A stretch of DNA of 64,000 nucleotides from the NCBI GenBank assembly GCA_028023455.1, contig JAQFVV010006197.1:17545254-17609253 (forward strand). Reading direction: 5' to 3'. Both the position numbers and the translations under genes were made by a program. The stretch comes from Epiperipatus broadwayi (taxonomy: Eukaryota > Onychophora > Udeonychophora > Euonychophora > Peripatidae). Position 1 is the first letter of the stretch. Each line of letters opens with the position of its first letter. Of this stretch, positions 1 to 11,070 are shown one piece after another. The notes beneath the pieces are model-generated. The model was given only the letters and a program-made list of their open reading frames with translations. It was not told where the DNA came from and searched no databases.

Positions 1-560
1 TTATAAAAGTTTACAAAAATTCTTATAAATTGGCTTGTTATATGGCTAAACATTGGATTATTAAACAGTGACAAAATTTATTTAACATTAAATTACTGAG
101 AAATTTTTTTAAAAAAATATTATGTTAATATACAACTCAACATTTAGCTTCAAATGAAAAACTAAAGATTACAATATATAGGTTATAATAACTAGATTAA
201 CATCCTGACATTGGTTTATTGAGTATGTGAAATATTTTCAATCAAACACATAAGATAAAACTTTTGAAAAGATAAAAATGGACTATCTTATCCTTTTTAC
301 TTAAATTTATTTACATAGGCAAATCTGAAGCACTTTGGAAAGAAAGCATGTGGCAGGGTGTTGATCTAGTTACATATAACATTAATTGTTGGGGAAAGTA
401 GTAATATGTTCAATTTAAAAACTTCATGCTTTATATTTATATATGTAAATATGCATATTTTCAAAGGTCAAGTATTAAGTTGCAATATTATTACTTCAAT
501 TATTAAGAATAATTACTTGACTTAATTCAAGTAATTTTTTTATCAGATTGGGATTAAAAT
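1..560. other. No recognisable feature
   Basis: AT-rich sequence with no long open frame, repeat arm or RNA motif that I can support. Confidence 0.6.
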
Positions 561-599
561 ATTTTTTATATATACTTTTTTATTTTTTAATATATTGGT

Positions 600-720
600 G
601 GAATTTTTTCAAGAATTTTGAGATTTTTTAAAGATAGCTGGTCCATAGCTAATCCAGTTAATTATTCAATATTGATCAGTAAATAGAAATTTGGCTATTC
701 TTATCTAAAGTATAAAATGA
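600..720 (+). repeat. SINE tail-like fragment
   Basis: The stretch around 645-690 (CCATAGCTAATCCAGTTAAT then TATTCAATATTGATCAGTAAATA) closely matches the 3' part of the tRNA-derived repeat at 26014-26180 (CATAGCCAAACTAGCTAATT then ATACAATATTGGTCAATAAATA). The tRNA-like head is absent here. This is a two-copy comparison only. Confidence 0.4.
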
Positions 721-1098
721 GGATAGAAAACTGCTCAAACCCTTAACATCTGGAAACTGGAAAGACATGAGTACAGCCTTCTCATTCACTATTTCCTTAT
801 CAGGGGTTCTTAGAAAGAATTTTGATAAAATAGTTATCCTTTTTTGTAGACAGTAATAATTAAATTAAAATAAAAATAGAATTATACAGTTAAATTTATT
901 AAATTTTACTGAAAATGGTCAATATATTTTTGTTATGCTTTGTCCAAGTCATCCTTAACAAGTGTTTGCTATTATTAATTATTACATGATTACTTAATTA
1001 TACTGTTTTTGTCCTATTAGGACTTCAGCAAACTAATTATCTAATCATTTCTGATGTTATTTAATTTAATATTCTTATTTCTTCTTGTAAGAGAGAAG

Positions 1099-3486
1099 AA
1101 TAAACAAAGCAAAGCAAAAATTCCATATAGTAGTGCCACCTGTGCTAAACAGAGTAATCAATGGATGCCAGAAGGCTTGTGCATAAAATTCCTATCTAAT
1201 GCCTACTCATCCAATATCTACTCTGTTTAGCACAGGTGGCACTACTATATTGTAACGAGCACAGATGTTCGTTACATTGTTGTTGTTTTTTATTTATTAA
1301 ACATGAAAGTAAATTAAAAAGTTCGCATTTAAAAATTTTCTTTTAGAATTAACATCTTAAACTCGTATATATTAAATCGCACAGATAAAAAAAAATTATT
1401 AAAATAAAACTGTATTAAAAATAGAAAAGGTATTTTAAAAACAAAAACTTAAAAAGATTTCGAGATAAAAATATATATTTGATTTGGAAAACAGGTTAAT
1501 TAATCAGAAATGGAAATGATTGTTAATTAGTTAAATGTAAACCAGCCTTGGGCATTTAAATGTAAAAACATCGTCAGATAGGAAAACAATAGAAACAAAT
1601 AGCCAATGAAAGAAATCCATCGGGAAATCGGACCTCAGCGAAAGGATCATCACATCGATGACATAATGCCAAGTCAATCCTTCGAATATGCATAAAAGGA
1701 AAATTTGGAAATTATTAATTAGTGAGTGATTATTGATTATTACGATGTGACTATATGTATTAGTACGGAGTTGAGGTGAAGGAATTGAAAGACGCACGGT
1801 CAATTCTTTCAGCTGTTAAAGAAAAGGGAAATGAACTATCGTTTCCTACATTGAGGACCAATTGAACTAAAAAACCTCCGAATGAATAAATAAAACAATG
1901 GCTAAATGGATACCAATCTTTTGAGGACGGCGTGGGAATTCCCGTTCAAACTTACAAACGACAGATAAAGATGAACTGTTTAAAACCGTAAGAACTTTAC
2001 AATTAATGAACATTAAATTAAAAAACTTTTCGTATTTAAAATAATTGCATTAGTTTCCTATCTGACTAAAGTAGTTAAAATGTTATTTGATGTATTTTTT
2101 ATTTATTTGTGTAAAATCATTTCCATTTATTTAATTTTGTTCTTTAAGTTTATTTATGATTTCTGTTTTCTGATAAATTAAAATATATCAATGTTAAACT
2201 TAAATCGGGCGTGAATGGCTGTATAGATTTGTAAAGTTATATTAGGGGAGGGTAATCTTGGGTTATTTGTTTCGTGGTTAAATTGGGTCAATGGATTGGA
2301 TATATTGGTGTGATTAGTAGATGTAATATTGATTCGCTACAGGCAGAATCGCTTCATACGCCGCACACTTCCGTTTGCCTATGGAAGGAATTATAAGTCG
2401 GATACCGCAGTTCCTTTCTATGGAGTTTTTTGTTTTATTGCTCTTCTTTGCAGATAGATGTAATATTCCTATCTCATGAGAAGCAATTTCTTCTCTTAAC
2501 ATTTTGTGCTGCCGTATTTTATTTCATTGAATACATCGATATATCAGATGAATTGATGCCGGTTTGACTACGAATTTTAACCTAAGGTTAAATAGGGATA
2601 GAATGTTTATTTTCAAAAGCAAATCTATGTGGTCTATTCATACTTGACCCTAAATAAAAATGCATTAAATTTAAGTTGTTTATAGATGCTTGCATGGATT
2701 GGTTACCGGTTAAGTATGTTTTGGGTTTTCATATTTGATCAAAATATATAGACATTCGATAAATAATGATACCTTACAGTGAGTATCTAAAATGTATTTA
2801 TTCGGATGTCTTTTAAATTATTGGTGACAATGCAAGTATCTTATGGTGAATACTATTGGGTTACATATAAATTTCCCTCCGCAATTGTCAGTAATCAATA
2901 ATTTTGTATTTTGATCGTTTATGTTTCTTTTGAAATGTTTTGGTCCGTGAAATCTATGTAACCGATCTATATTCAACATTATAAACAAGCTTTCATAAAT
3001 TTATATGTGCGAACTTAATTAAAATGTAAAATTAGAATATAATAGTAATTAAATGTAAATTAAAGTCAAAAATCAAAGTTAAAATAATGTTAAAATGTAA
3101 AACTAATACTAAAATAATTTTAAATCTTATATATATGTGCATAAATAAATGTTTGTATGCTAATTACTGGCAGTGGCTTATTTTATTTATTTTTTAATGT
3201 TGAAATCTAATTAGATAAGATATGATATTATTAAATCTCTGCTATTCCACTGAGCTAGTGACATGGGCTAACGACCTGAATCAAAATTTAAAAAAAAGAA
3301 AAAAAATTTTTTTTTGACTGATGTATCTGCCTACTTTATAAATTTTTCTAGGTTCAAATGCCTAGATGGCGCCCTGTAGTGCAGTTTACGTTAAGTCACC
3401 TTTCTCCGGATCGTTACAATATGGAGTTTTTGCTTTGCTTTGTTTATAAACAATTATGTGCTAGTATTGGAGATGTGATCGTGTGA
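1099..3486. mobile_element. Hammerhead-family foldback copy split by a 2.17 kb insertion
   Basis: Left part 1099-1250 and right part 3419-3486 belong to one foldback element. The inner arms at 1125-1156 and 1219-1250 are a perfect 32-bp inverted repeat. The outer arms AAACAAAGCAAAGCAAAAA (about 1102) and its inverse (about 3424-3450) also pair. The stretch 3450-3486 matches the start of the repeat unit seen at 15740. In this copy the hammerhead segment has been deleted from the palindrome centre. The right arm is interrupted at 1250/3419 by the element 1251-3418. Confidence 0.7.
1251..3418. mobile_element. TGTAACGA...TCGTTACA insertion, possible gypsy-type solo LTR
   Basis: The insertion begins TGTAACGAGCACAG and ends CGGATCGTTACA. 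It is flanked on both sides by ATAT (1247-1250 and 3419-3422), a 4-bp target duplication, and it splits one arm of a palindromic repeat. TGTAAC...GTTACA ends are typical of Ty3/gypsy LTRs. No terminal direct repeat or coding domain was found inside, so a long solo LTR or a non-autonomous element is the best reading. A TIR DNA transposon with 8-bp ends is the alternative. A short hairpin (TGTAACGA/TCGTTACA) sits at 1251-1276. Short open frames inside show no known domain. Confidence 0.6.
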
Positions 3487-3489
3487 AGA

Positions 3490-5780
3490 GAGAAGAATCA
3501 CAGAAAAATCTTGGGCAATTAGGAGTTAATTTTATTGGCAATGTTTCTTGAATGTCTGATATTTTTTTCTAAATTCTATTTTTATCTAAACATAATAATA
3601 ATAAAATGGATTGAGAAGTTGTGAATTAATCCATCTGTGAATTAAAAGATAAAGAAATTATTTTAGCTTTCAAGATCTCTGTCTCAATAGTAAAATATAG
3701 ATTATCAATGACTTCCTTTCTATTATCAGTCATTCAATATTCTGAATATAATACATTTGTTCAATAGTGAGAATGAAAATTGACAGTATATTGTACCGGG
3801 TTCGAATATGCGTCCTCGAAACACCGGCCTCTTAGGCAGAGAAGAACATACTCAGAGAGTATGTATGACCAAATGATAGCTATAAAATATATAACTAGCA
3901 TTACATTTCCAGGACATAACTTCTTCTCGACTGTTGAGTTCAACACCAAGTTGAAAGCACTTTTTTTTGTTTGTGTATAAACACGGGCGCCAGCTATCTA
4001 TTCAAGGATGAATAAATAATGCACTTTGGACAATGGCCACTAACTCAATGCCTACGCATCCACGACTAGCTCAGCTGTTTGTAATCACTAATAGATTATA
4101 CATAATTAATGGTTAAAAGAATTGATAAAGAATTGTAAAAGGAATTTATAAAAGAGATTGATAAAAAGAATTGACCGACAAATAGAGTTTAATTTTAAAG
4201 ACAATTTATTAACTAACATTAATTTACTAAATTTAAACATCTTTATAATTTAATATAATACACACACATTTTAAATTAACATTTCTAAACTAGTTTAAAT
4301 ATTCTTGTAGATTTTAATAATAGAACACTAGTATTTATCTAATTTAACTAATAACACTGATATAATGATCACGCACATATTAACTCATATAGCATTCACA
4401 AATATAATAATAAAGCATTAATAGCATTTGAAACTTAAACACTCATATCAATAGTTCATTTTATGTATGATATAGAGTTCATATAATTAGACTCTTGGAG
4501 GATTCGCTCGAATTAATGCAATGCAATGGCTATTACAGTATAAATAAAAATAAGCAAATGTTTTACCTAGGATTTTGAACGTAGATTTAGAACTTTGTTT
4601 TCTTCTTGTTTGTTGCTTCTTCCAGCTGGCTGGGATGTTTCCTTGATGAGTTTCCTTATTATTCACGATCATTACTATTGGAGACAATTAGATATTGATA
4701 GAGATTTTCTAAGATGTTATGCTGACATTATTTCACGGGCAGATCTTGCTGTTTTCATCGGACATCAGGCTGGAAAGACGTGTAGTCCCAAAAGCTGCTC
4801 AACACTGCATTTTTGTGTTTCTGGATACAATTAACTTAACTGATTGAAATTAACTGACTCAATTGATTTGTGAACTGACCTCTTGTCTCAACTGATTGTC
4901 TGATAAAATATTCAGTATTTATACCAACGAAGTGTTGTTTTCTTTTTGATATCCTCCGGCAAATATCTGTTGTCGAAATTCTTTAGCAATTAATCCTTTG
5001 ACAACATGTTTTTGAAGATTGTTTAATTAATAATAGCCATGCAAAACACATTGTTTTATATTTTAATTAATATCTAATCCTTTGGAGACAAGCTTTTTAA
5101 TCTTGTAGTTTTATATTTTAATTAATAGCCATTGCCGTGTTTTTTAATGATAATCTTCTTTAACTTTCATTTATTTATAATAACATTTATTATGCATACA
5201 TTTATTCTATTATTGACAATCGCACATATATATATATGCACATATATTACTAGTTTTAAGATTATTTTTCTTTAATTCGAACGAAAAGAGATTTGTATTG
5301 TTTTTAAACTTTAAATTATTTATATTTTGAATACTAATACGAAAAATCTTTACTTCCTTTTTATAAAACCTTTAGTTTAACTTTTCTAACTACGATTTCC
5401 CTCCCCTCTTTTAATTAATCAATTTTAACTTTTATTTCAAAAAGTAATGATAGAAAACTATTTGACTCTTATTCTTTTCGAAAACAAACTGTAACAAACT
5501 TTTCAACATCTAATTTTACATTTTTCTTTTATGAAAGATTATTTTAATAATTTTTTTAGATAAAATTATATGTGCCAATATCAATATTGGTACAATATAT
5601 TAAGCACTTAATCCCAGATAAACTGAGTTAATATGAAAGTATTGATAAGCTAGAAAGAAATTAATTAGAATCACTGAAGTAGCAAGAAATTAGTTAAATG
5701 TTATTCTCAACTACAACCAAAGATAACACAAACTGCAAATAAATCTTTGTATGGAAGAAGTATTTTCAGCATTCTTCTAC
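3490..5780. other. No recognisable gene
   Basis: AT-rich sequence. Short open frames at 3780-3980 and 4595-4834 show no recognisable domain. A B-box-like string GGGTTCGAATATG occurs near 3799 without a convincing A box. Confidence 0.5.
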
Positions 5781-5788
5781 AAAAAAGG

Positions 5789-6014
5789 ATTAATAGTTTT
5801 AACAAGGCTGTAAACCTTAGCAATGAGCGTCTGAAAAAATCGTCACTAGGGACAATTAATAGTTTTAACAAGGCTGTAAACCTTAGCAATGAGCGTCTGA
5901 AAAAATCGTCACTAGGGACCTCTGTAGGTCTGTGTTTTAAAGACCTACAGAGGTCCCTAGTGACGATTTTTTCAGACGCTCATTGCTAAGGTTTACAGCC
6001 TTGTTAAAACTATT
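5789..6014. repeat. 66-bp direct duplication plus perfect 74-bp hairpin
   Basis: A 66-bp unit at 5789-5854 is repeated directly from 5855. The second copy forms the left arm (5858-5931) of an inverted repeat whose right arm (5941-6014) is its exact reverse complement over 74 bp, with a 9-nt loop GTGTTTTAA. All three copies contain CTGAAAAAATCGTCACTAGG. Identity is complete, so the structure is young. No transposase or target duplication was identified. Confidence 0.9.
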
Positions 6015-6297
6015 ACTGAAATAATAGTGAGCGTTTAATAAAATTTATAATTACAACTTTAAAAAAAGGATTAAGAAAAAGTAATCTGCAAATGCTACAT
6101 TATTTTTCTTTTATTTTTCCAACCAATAATTAAGTTTGATTAAACCTGATTTTTTTCACATTCTATTAACTTACTATACATGATTATTTGATACTTTTTA
6201 TTATATATATAACTATATGTTTTTATGGACTTTTAGTTTGTTAAATAATAGAAATTAAGAGATCCTAAATGTTTACTCTTCTTTTCATTAAATAATG

Positions 6298-6475
6298 TAA
6301 TTCTTATAAACTCATTATAATTGAGTACTATGAAAAAGTAACAATTGAAGTTCAGAATTTTTATAAGGTACTAAGTATGCTTTAAGAATATTATTGCCAG
6401 AGTCATAGTGCTTTTTATAGTTTAGCAATTAGAAATATGCCTATATATTCAATTATAATGAGTTTATAAGAATTA
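6298..6475. repeat. Small MITE with perfect 27-bp inverted ends
   Basis: Left end 6298-6324 (TAATTCTTATAAACTCATTA...) and right end 6449-6475 are exact reverse complements, enclosing about 124 bp of non-coding sequence. Confidence 0.75.
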
Positions 6476-6606
6476 AATTAAGAGATTATATCCATGTAAG
6501 CATAAATAATAACATTAGCTTTTGATATTGCCAAGAAACTATCAATTACTACTAATTGACAATCTTCTTGAGGCTAAACAAGTTTTCTCCACTAATTTAT
6601 AATAAA

Positions 6607-6690
6607 GCATTGGTGACAGAGTGGTTAGAAAAACTTCCTTACAAGCAGTTGTCCCAGGTTCACTTCCCTAACAACTCTTTGACATATGAA
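6607..6690 (+). repeat. tRNA-derived SINE, copy 1
   Basis: The tRNA-like head GCATTGGTGACAGAGTGGTT contains an A-box match (TGACAGAGTGG). The sequence AGGTTCACTTCC downstream at about 6657-6668 is a B box at normal tRNA spacing. An A-rich stretch follows at 6689-6697. The head matches the minus-strand copies at 50981-51075 and 61915-62015, so this is one SINE family. Confidence 0.7.
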
Positions 6691-6699
6691 AAAAAAATC

Positions 6700-7850
6700 T
6701 GTTGTTGGAATTTATTGAAGTAATAATATACGTATATATTATTTATAGTTTAACTATAACATAGTCTTCCATTATTTATTCTATATTTGATCTTCAACTA
6801 TTGTTTATCCACTCATGTTTTACCTCACATCTATCATTAATATATATATACTAATAGTCAGGCTATGCAGAACTTAGATTAAAATTATGTTTTACAACAG
6901 AATATGGATATGATTTTGAATATGGCTAGAAGTTGGTGTAAAGGATTTTAATACACTTTCTATTTTTATTTTAAAATTCATCTTATAATAGTCATCCAGT
7001 TGGGCACCACTAGATTTGAAAAAAATATTAAAGAATAGAATTTAATCCAATCCTTTAATCAATTTTCATGATTTATATGTCATTTTTAACATATAGCTGA
7101 AATCTTTTTTATTTTATTTTACTTAGCACATTGTATTCCATTCTCATTTTTTAACCTACATCCATATTTATATATAACATAAACCAGGACGTGATTTAAT
7201 TTTAATTATCTACATTAGGTTGGAGTTTACATTAGCTTAATTTCTTTTAATTTCCACTTTTTAAACAAAATAAAAACTTAGATTATTAATTAAATTCTGA
7301 AGCAGTTATAAAAATAAATTTACAATGTAAATAGAAATTCCAAAATTAAATTGTTATCATCATCATATTAAACTAAATTTAAACACACTTTTTTAATTCA
7401 TAAGCACATAAATACATGATTTCTTTGTGTTAAATATAAAATAAGGAAGTTACTATAAATACAATATTATTTAGACTTTATGCTTTAAACCATCAATATT
7501 AATTTATTCAAATGTTTAATTAATTCATTTTTTTCATTTTAAATGACTCATTATAAGAGAATTGACATATATAATTATATACATTGTGTGAAATAATGTG
7601 AAATAAATCCAACATTGGGATTTTAATTTAAGTGGTTTAACTGAATTAACAAATTTTTTTTTTAATAAACAAATGAAAGAGGTCTTTTTTCATTTAGCTT
7701 TAAATATTTACAGAATAATGGGGAACAATTACAGCTTTAACTCATATGTTTACTGACTAAAATACAACACTACTGAAGATAAATTCAAATTTTAATAATG
7801 AAAATAGGTTTTTCTCATTTGTTAGAATTAATAGAGGGTCACTTTACATC
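6700..7850. other. No recognisable feature
   Basis: AT-rich sequence with no supported gene or repeat. Confidence 0.5.
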
Positions 7851-7970
7851 ATATTTCTATCAGTAGAAAACCCTTTATACAGTAGTGTCACCCAGTGCAA
7901 GCCTTAGTAATCAATGGATGCAGGAAGGTTTGTGCATAAAATCCTTATCAAGGCTCTAGTCATCCAATAT

Positions 7971-8010
7971 TACCAGACCAGTTTCTAACTTTTGGCTTTC
8001 ATCAGTGAGG
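7971..8010 (-). ncRNA. Hammerhead ribozyme motif, family 1 (diverged)
   Basis: On the minus strand: CCUCA, core CUGAUGA, stem II region AAGCCAAAAGUUA, GAA, stem III AC-UG-GU, cleavage-site C, then UGGUA. The conserved core is complete. Stem I keeps only three of five pairs because UGGUA replaces the UGGGG or UGAGG seen in other copies, so activity is doubtful. Confidence 0.5.
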
Positions 8011-8807
8011 CTCTGAGAGCACTGCACCTAAATCTAAGAATCTTATGCAACCCTCCAGAAGCCACCTTGATGAAACACATTAATGTCTTCAATCCAAATT
8101 CATTTGCCTGTATAGTCATATATATCTGAACCTGGTTAAATATCTACATATGTTGGTGTCCTTGGTTTATAGAAAAACTATAATCACCATCATCCTATAA
8201 GCAGTAATGGTATAAACATATCAAAACATCATATGATCACCATTTCCTATGTTTATGCAAGCTGTTATTAGCAATAACAAACTCTCCATGCAGTAATGTC
8301 AACCAGTGCAAGCCTTAGTAATCAATGGATGCAGGAATGTTTGTGCATTAAAACTCTATCTAATGCCTTCTCATCCAATGTTTCCAGACTAGTTTCTAGC
8401 TTGGATGAATAGGCACTAAATGGGAATTTTATACACAAACCTTCCTGCATCAATTGATTACTAAAGCTTGCACTGGGTGGCACTACTATATAGAGAGTTT
8501 GCTACTCCTAATAACAACTTGTGAAAGCATAGTAAATGGTGGATCATATATTTTGGTGGATTTATACTATTCCTGTCTATGGGATGATGGTGACTGTAGT
8601 TTTTGATAAACCAAGGACACCAACATATGTAGATGCTTAACTCGGTTCAGATATGTATGACTATCAGGAAAATGAGCTTGGATTGAAGACCTTAATATGT
8701 TTTCATCTTGAGCTCCCAGCTTTATAATTAACTAAATAGGTAAAAGATGTCTTCTGGAGGGCTGCATTAGATCCTTAGATCTAAGGGCAGTGCTCTCAGA
8801 TCCAAAG

Positions 8808-8848
8808 CTCTAACTGATGAAAGCCACAAGCTAGAAACTAGTCTGGGA
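8808..8848 (+). ncRNA. Hammerhead ribozyme motif, family 1
   Basis: Core CUGAUGA (8814-8820), stem II AGC-CACAA-GCU flanked by A/A, GAA (8834-8836), two-bp stem III AC/GU, C17 at 8843 and UGGGAA. The upstream strand is CUCUAA, which pairs poorly, so stem I has decayed. It mirrors the minus-strand motif at 7971-8010 in the same palindrome. Confidence 0.55.
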
Positions 8849-9019
8849 ATATTAGATGAGTGGGCATTAGATGGTGATTTTATGCACAAACCTTCCTGAA
8901 TCCATTTATTACTAAGGCATATACTGGGTGACACTAGTGTATGAAGAGTTTTCTACTGCTAATAACAGCTTATGTAAGTATAGAAAATAGTATTCACATG
9001 ATGTTTTGGTGTTTTATAT

Positions 9020-9480
9020 TATATTTCTACTAATCAGGATTGTTTCAGGTTCATTATTTATTAAAAGCATAGCAATCAACTTATTTAAATCCCGACTTAA
9101 AAAAAAATATAGGAGCTGGATAAGCTAATGCATATATCAAACTTAATTATTGAAATTCAATACCCTAGTGCTTCTTTTATAGGCTTAATTAATTCTCTGA
9201 CTATAGGCTATTAGGTCATCCTCACTCATGAAATGATGTGTAATATACAACTACCTCAAGATAAATTTCCCTATAAACGTTGTGTATATATATATATATA
9301 ATGATAAAAGAAAAATCTGTGTTTAATGTTATACATATATCATTTATATAATACAATTTACTCCTGAAACCTGTTCACATTTTTTAAAACGTTTATATTA
9401 AAATTATATTTCATTCTAATAAACAAAATAATATACGTCATAAAATTTGCTTTATTAGTTGGCTTTATTATTAACTTAAA
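9020..9480. other. No recognisable feature
   Basis: AT-rich spacer with a short TA repeat (about 9286-9300) before the LINE remnant. Confidence 0.5.
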
Positions 9481-9499
9481 AACCAATTCTATTTATCTG

Positions 9500-11070
9500 A
9501 ATATTTTTCTCTTTTCTTTATCTATATAAACACCTCACAGTCTTATATATTAGTAAGTCATCAAATTTTCTCACTCAGCTTAACTCCATCTTGGAATGGT
9601 ATTCCAGTAAATTCGGTCTCTTAATAAATCCATTGAAATCTGTAACATGGAAGATCTCTAATGGAGAAAAAACTGCATCGAAGTTCAAAGCAGAGCCTCA
9701 AAAATTTCTAGGATTTGCACTTGCCAAAACACACACCCAAATGGCAAAAGACATACATAATGAAAGCCTACTATCAATGGAAAACTTAACCCAAAAATTA
9801 TCTAAAGTTTATCTATCCCTACCTGGGAAAGTAGCCATATTGAATATGAAAATTATGGCCCAAATAAATTATTATGTGCCAATCATCAAACTTACCAAAA
9901 TATTTATCAGAAAAGTAAACACTCTTGCTGCGAGATTATTCTGGAAAGGCAAAGTTGCTGCATTTAGCATTAAGCTCATGCAACAACATAAGAAATACAA
10001 TGGTTTGTCCCTGCATTCTCTCCAGGCTATTGCAGTACAGAAAACTTTCAACTTTATCTCAATAATAATCAAAACCTTTGGATATGAGCAGATTCTGGAG
10101 CCAGTAATTCCTACTGATAGACTGCCGCCTAGAGCTAAGAACTTCAATGACTCATCAATTGAGCTGATTAAAAAATACATGGTCATCACCCATGACACAT
10201 TTGACAATCGAATCAAGATATGGGAAGCATACAGACTAATATATCCAGTCAACATCAACATATGTCCCATGTTGGGGACTCCCAATAAAAAACTCATGAC
10301 TCTCTTCAGCTTCTGGAGTATGGAGCCTAAATACCTGGATTTTGTACTCAAAATCAACATCAATTCAGTGAGTACCAACTGGTTTCTTGGATATAAGAGA
10401 GGCATTGTCAAAATTGATCCTATTTGTCCTCTCTGTCATAGGCATGAAGAAACATTTGAACATCTGATACGCTCATGCCCTGGTCTCTGGATCACAAGAA
10501 GTACAATTGCCAAGAAGCTCAACGTTGACTATTACTTAATCATATCGCTCAATGACAGCATAAGAACAAGATCAACTGCCACAATCAGATTGTCATTATT
10601 TATAAACTATGCAATTTGGACTGTAAGGTGCAGAAAAATATTCAACACCAATGCTTTCGATGAAGAAGCTTTTACCATTAGGAAACTACAAAAAATGAAG
10701 AATCGTGACAAACTGCTAACTTCCAACTCAAGATTTTATGAAACATGGAATCTCATTAAGAACATTTAATGAACGCAACAGTCTGCTGAACTGAGTCATT
10801 TGTCAGGCAGATTGGGTAAATACACACCGTTATTGATGGACTGCTTAGTTTAAACATTAGACAATGGTACCAGATATCACAGTTATTATCACACATTTAT
10901 TTTATCCCTTATTCTATTTGTATTAATCTATATGTCCTTATGAATTCATTAATGTATATAACATATTCATCTTGCTTGATTATCATTTTTTTACACATGT
11001 ATTAGCTTATATTTTATACTTGTTTGTACAATATATAACATATTGATTTTGCATTCAATAAATTATAGAG
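9500..11070 (+). mobile_element. 5'-truncated L1/Tx1-like LINE
   Basis: The open frame runs from about 9510, upstream of the TTG at 9591, to the stop at 10769. It covers the C-terminal side of a LINE ORF2 after the YxDD motif, of which only a decayed LYKHLTVLYISK survives. Recognisable steps are the FGLLINPLKSVTW segment (the xGLxIN(x)xKS motif of L1-group RTs), FLGF, and a C-terminal CCHC knuckle CPLCHRHEETFEHLIRSC (about codons 281-298). The 3' part contains no RNase H. A non-coding tail carries AATAAA at 11057-11062. The long frame without stops suggests a fairly young insertion, but it cannot be autonomous because the endonuclease and most of the RT are missing. Confidence 0.85.
9591..10769 (+). 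pseudogene. LINE ORF2 C-terminal fragment with CCHC knuckle
   Basis: A 392-codon stop-free fragment of an L1/Tx1-like ORF2 protein. It contains the thumb and connection region and the zinc knuckle (C-x2-C-x8-H-x4-C). Catalytic RT motifs A to C and the APE-type endonuclease are absent because the copy is 5'-truncated. A long antisense open frame (9872-10411) is a shadow. A decayed relative on the minus strand lies at 57480-57750 and another at 30570-32558. Confidence 0.8.

Larger units (their letters stand above)
7850..9010. mobile_element. 1.1 kb palindromic hammerhead repeat cluster
   Basis: A left half (7850-8400) and right half (8400-9010) are imperfect reverse complements centred near 8400. 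Each half carries the outer end (AGTAGTGTCACCCAGTGCAA and inverse), an inner arm ending TTGTGCATAAAA, and a hammerhead segment (7971-8010 minus, 8808-8848 plus). A smaller palindrome without a full hammerhead sits at the centre (8284-8500). The internal region shared with 13040-13490 and 15726-16193 includes the landmarks GGTGTCCTTGG and its inverse. Nothing inside looks coding. Confidence 0.8.

Noticed and set aside
1125-1250. Stand-alone MITE with a TA target duplication
   Set aside because: At first CCATATTG looked like an empty site, but the sequence to the right of 3418 completes the same palindrome. The 1251-3418 element is the insertion and the palindrome belongs to the larger repeat.
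3236-3275. Minus-strand TAGCTCAGTGGAATAGC as a tRNA
   Set aside because: A good A-box-like string but no B box within 60 nt downstream and no acceptor stem.
3785-3860. tRNA gene or SINE around GGGTTCGAATATG
   Set aside because: A B-box-like string without a matching A box at proper spacing, and no cloverleaf on either strand.
5747-5989. 80-codon + strand open frame across the hairpin
   Set aside because: It consists of the 66-bp direct duplicate plus the hairpin arm. Repetition keeps it open.
7850-9010. CRISPR-like array
   Set aside because: Repeats are long, inverted and diverged with no regular spacers, in a eukaryotic intron-type context.
9872-10411. 179-codon minus-strand open frame
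   Set aside because: Antisense shadow of the LINE ORF2 fragment.
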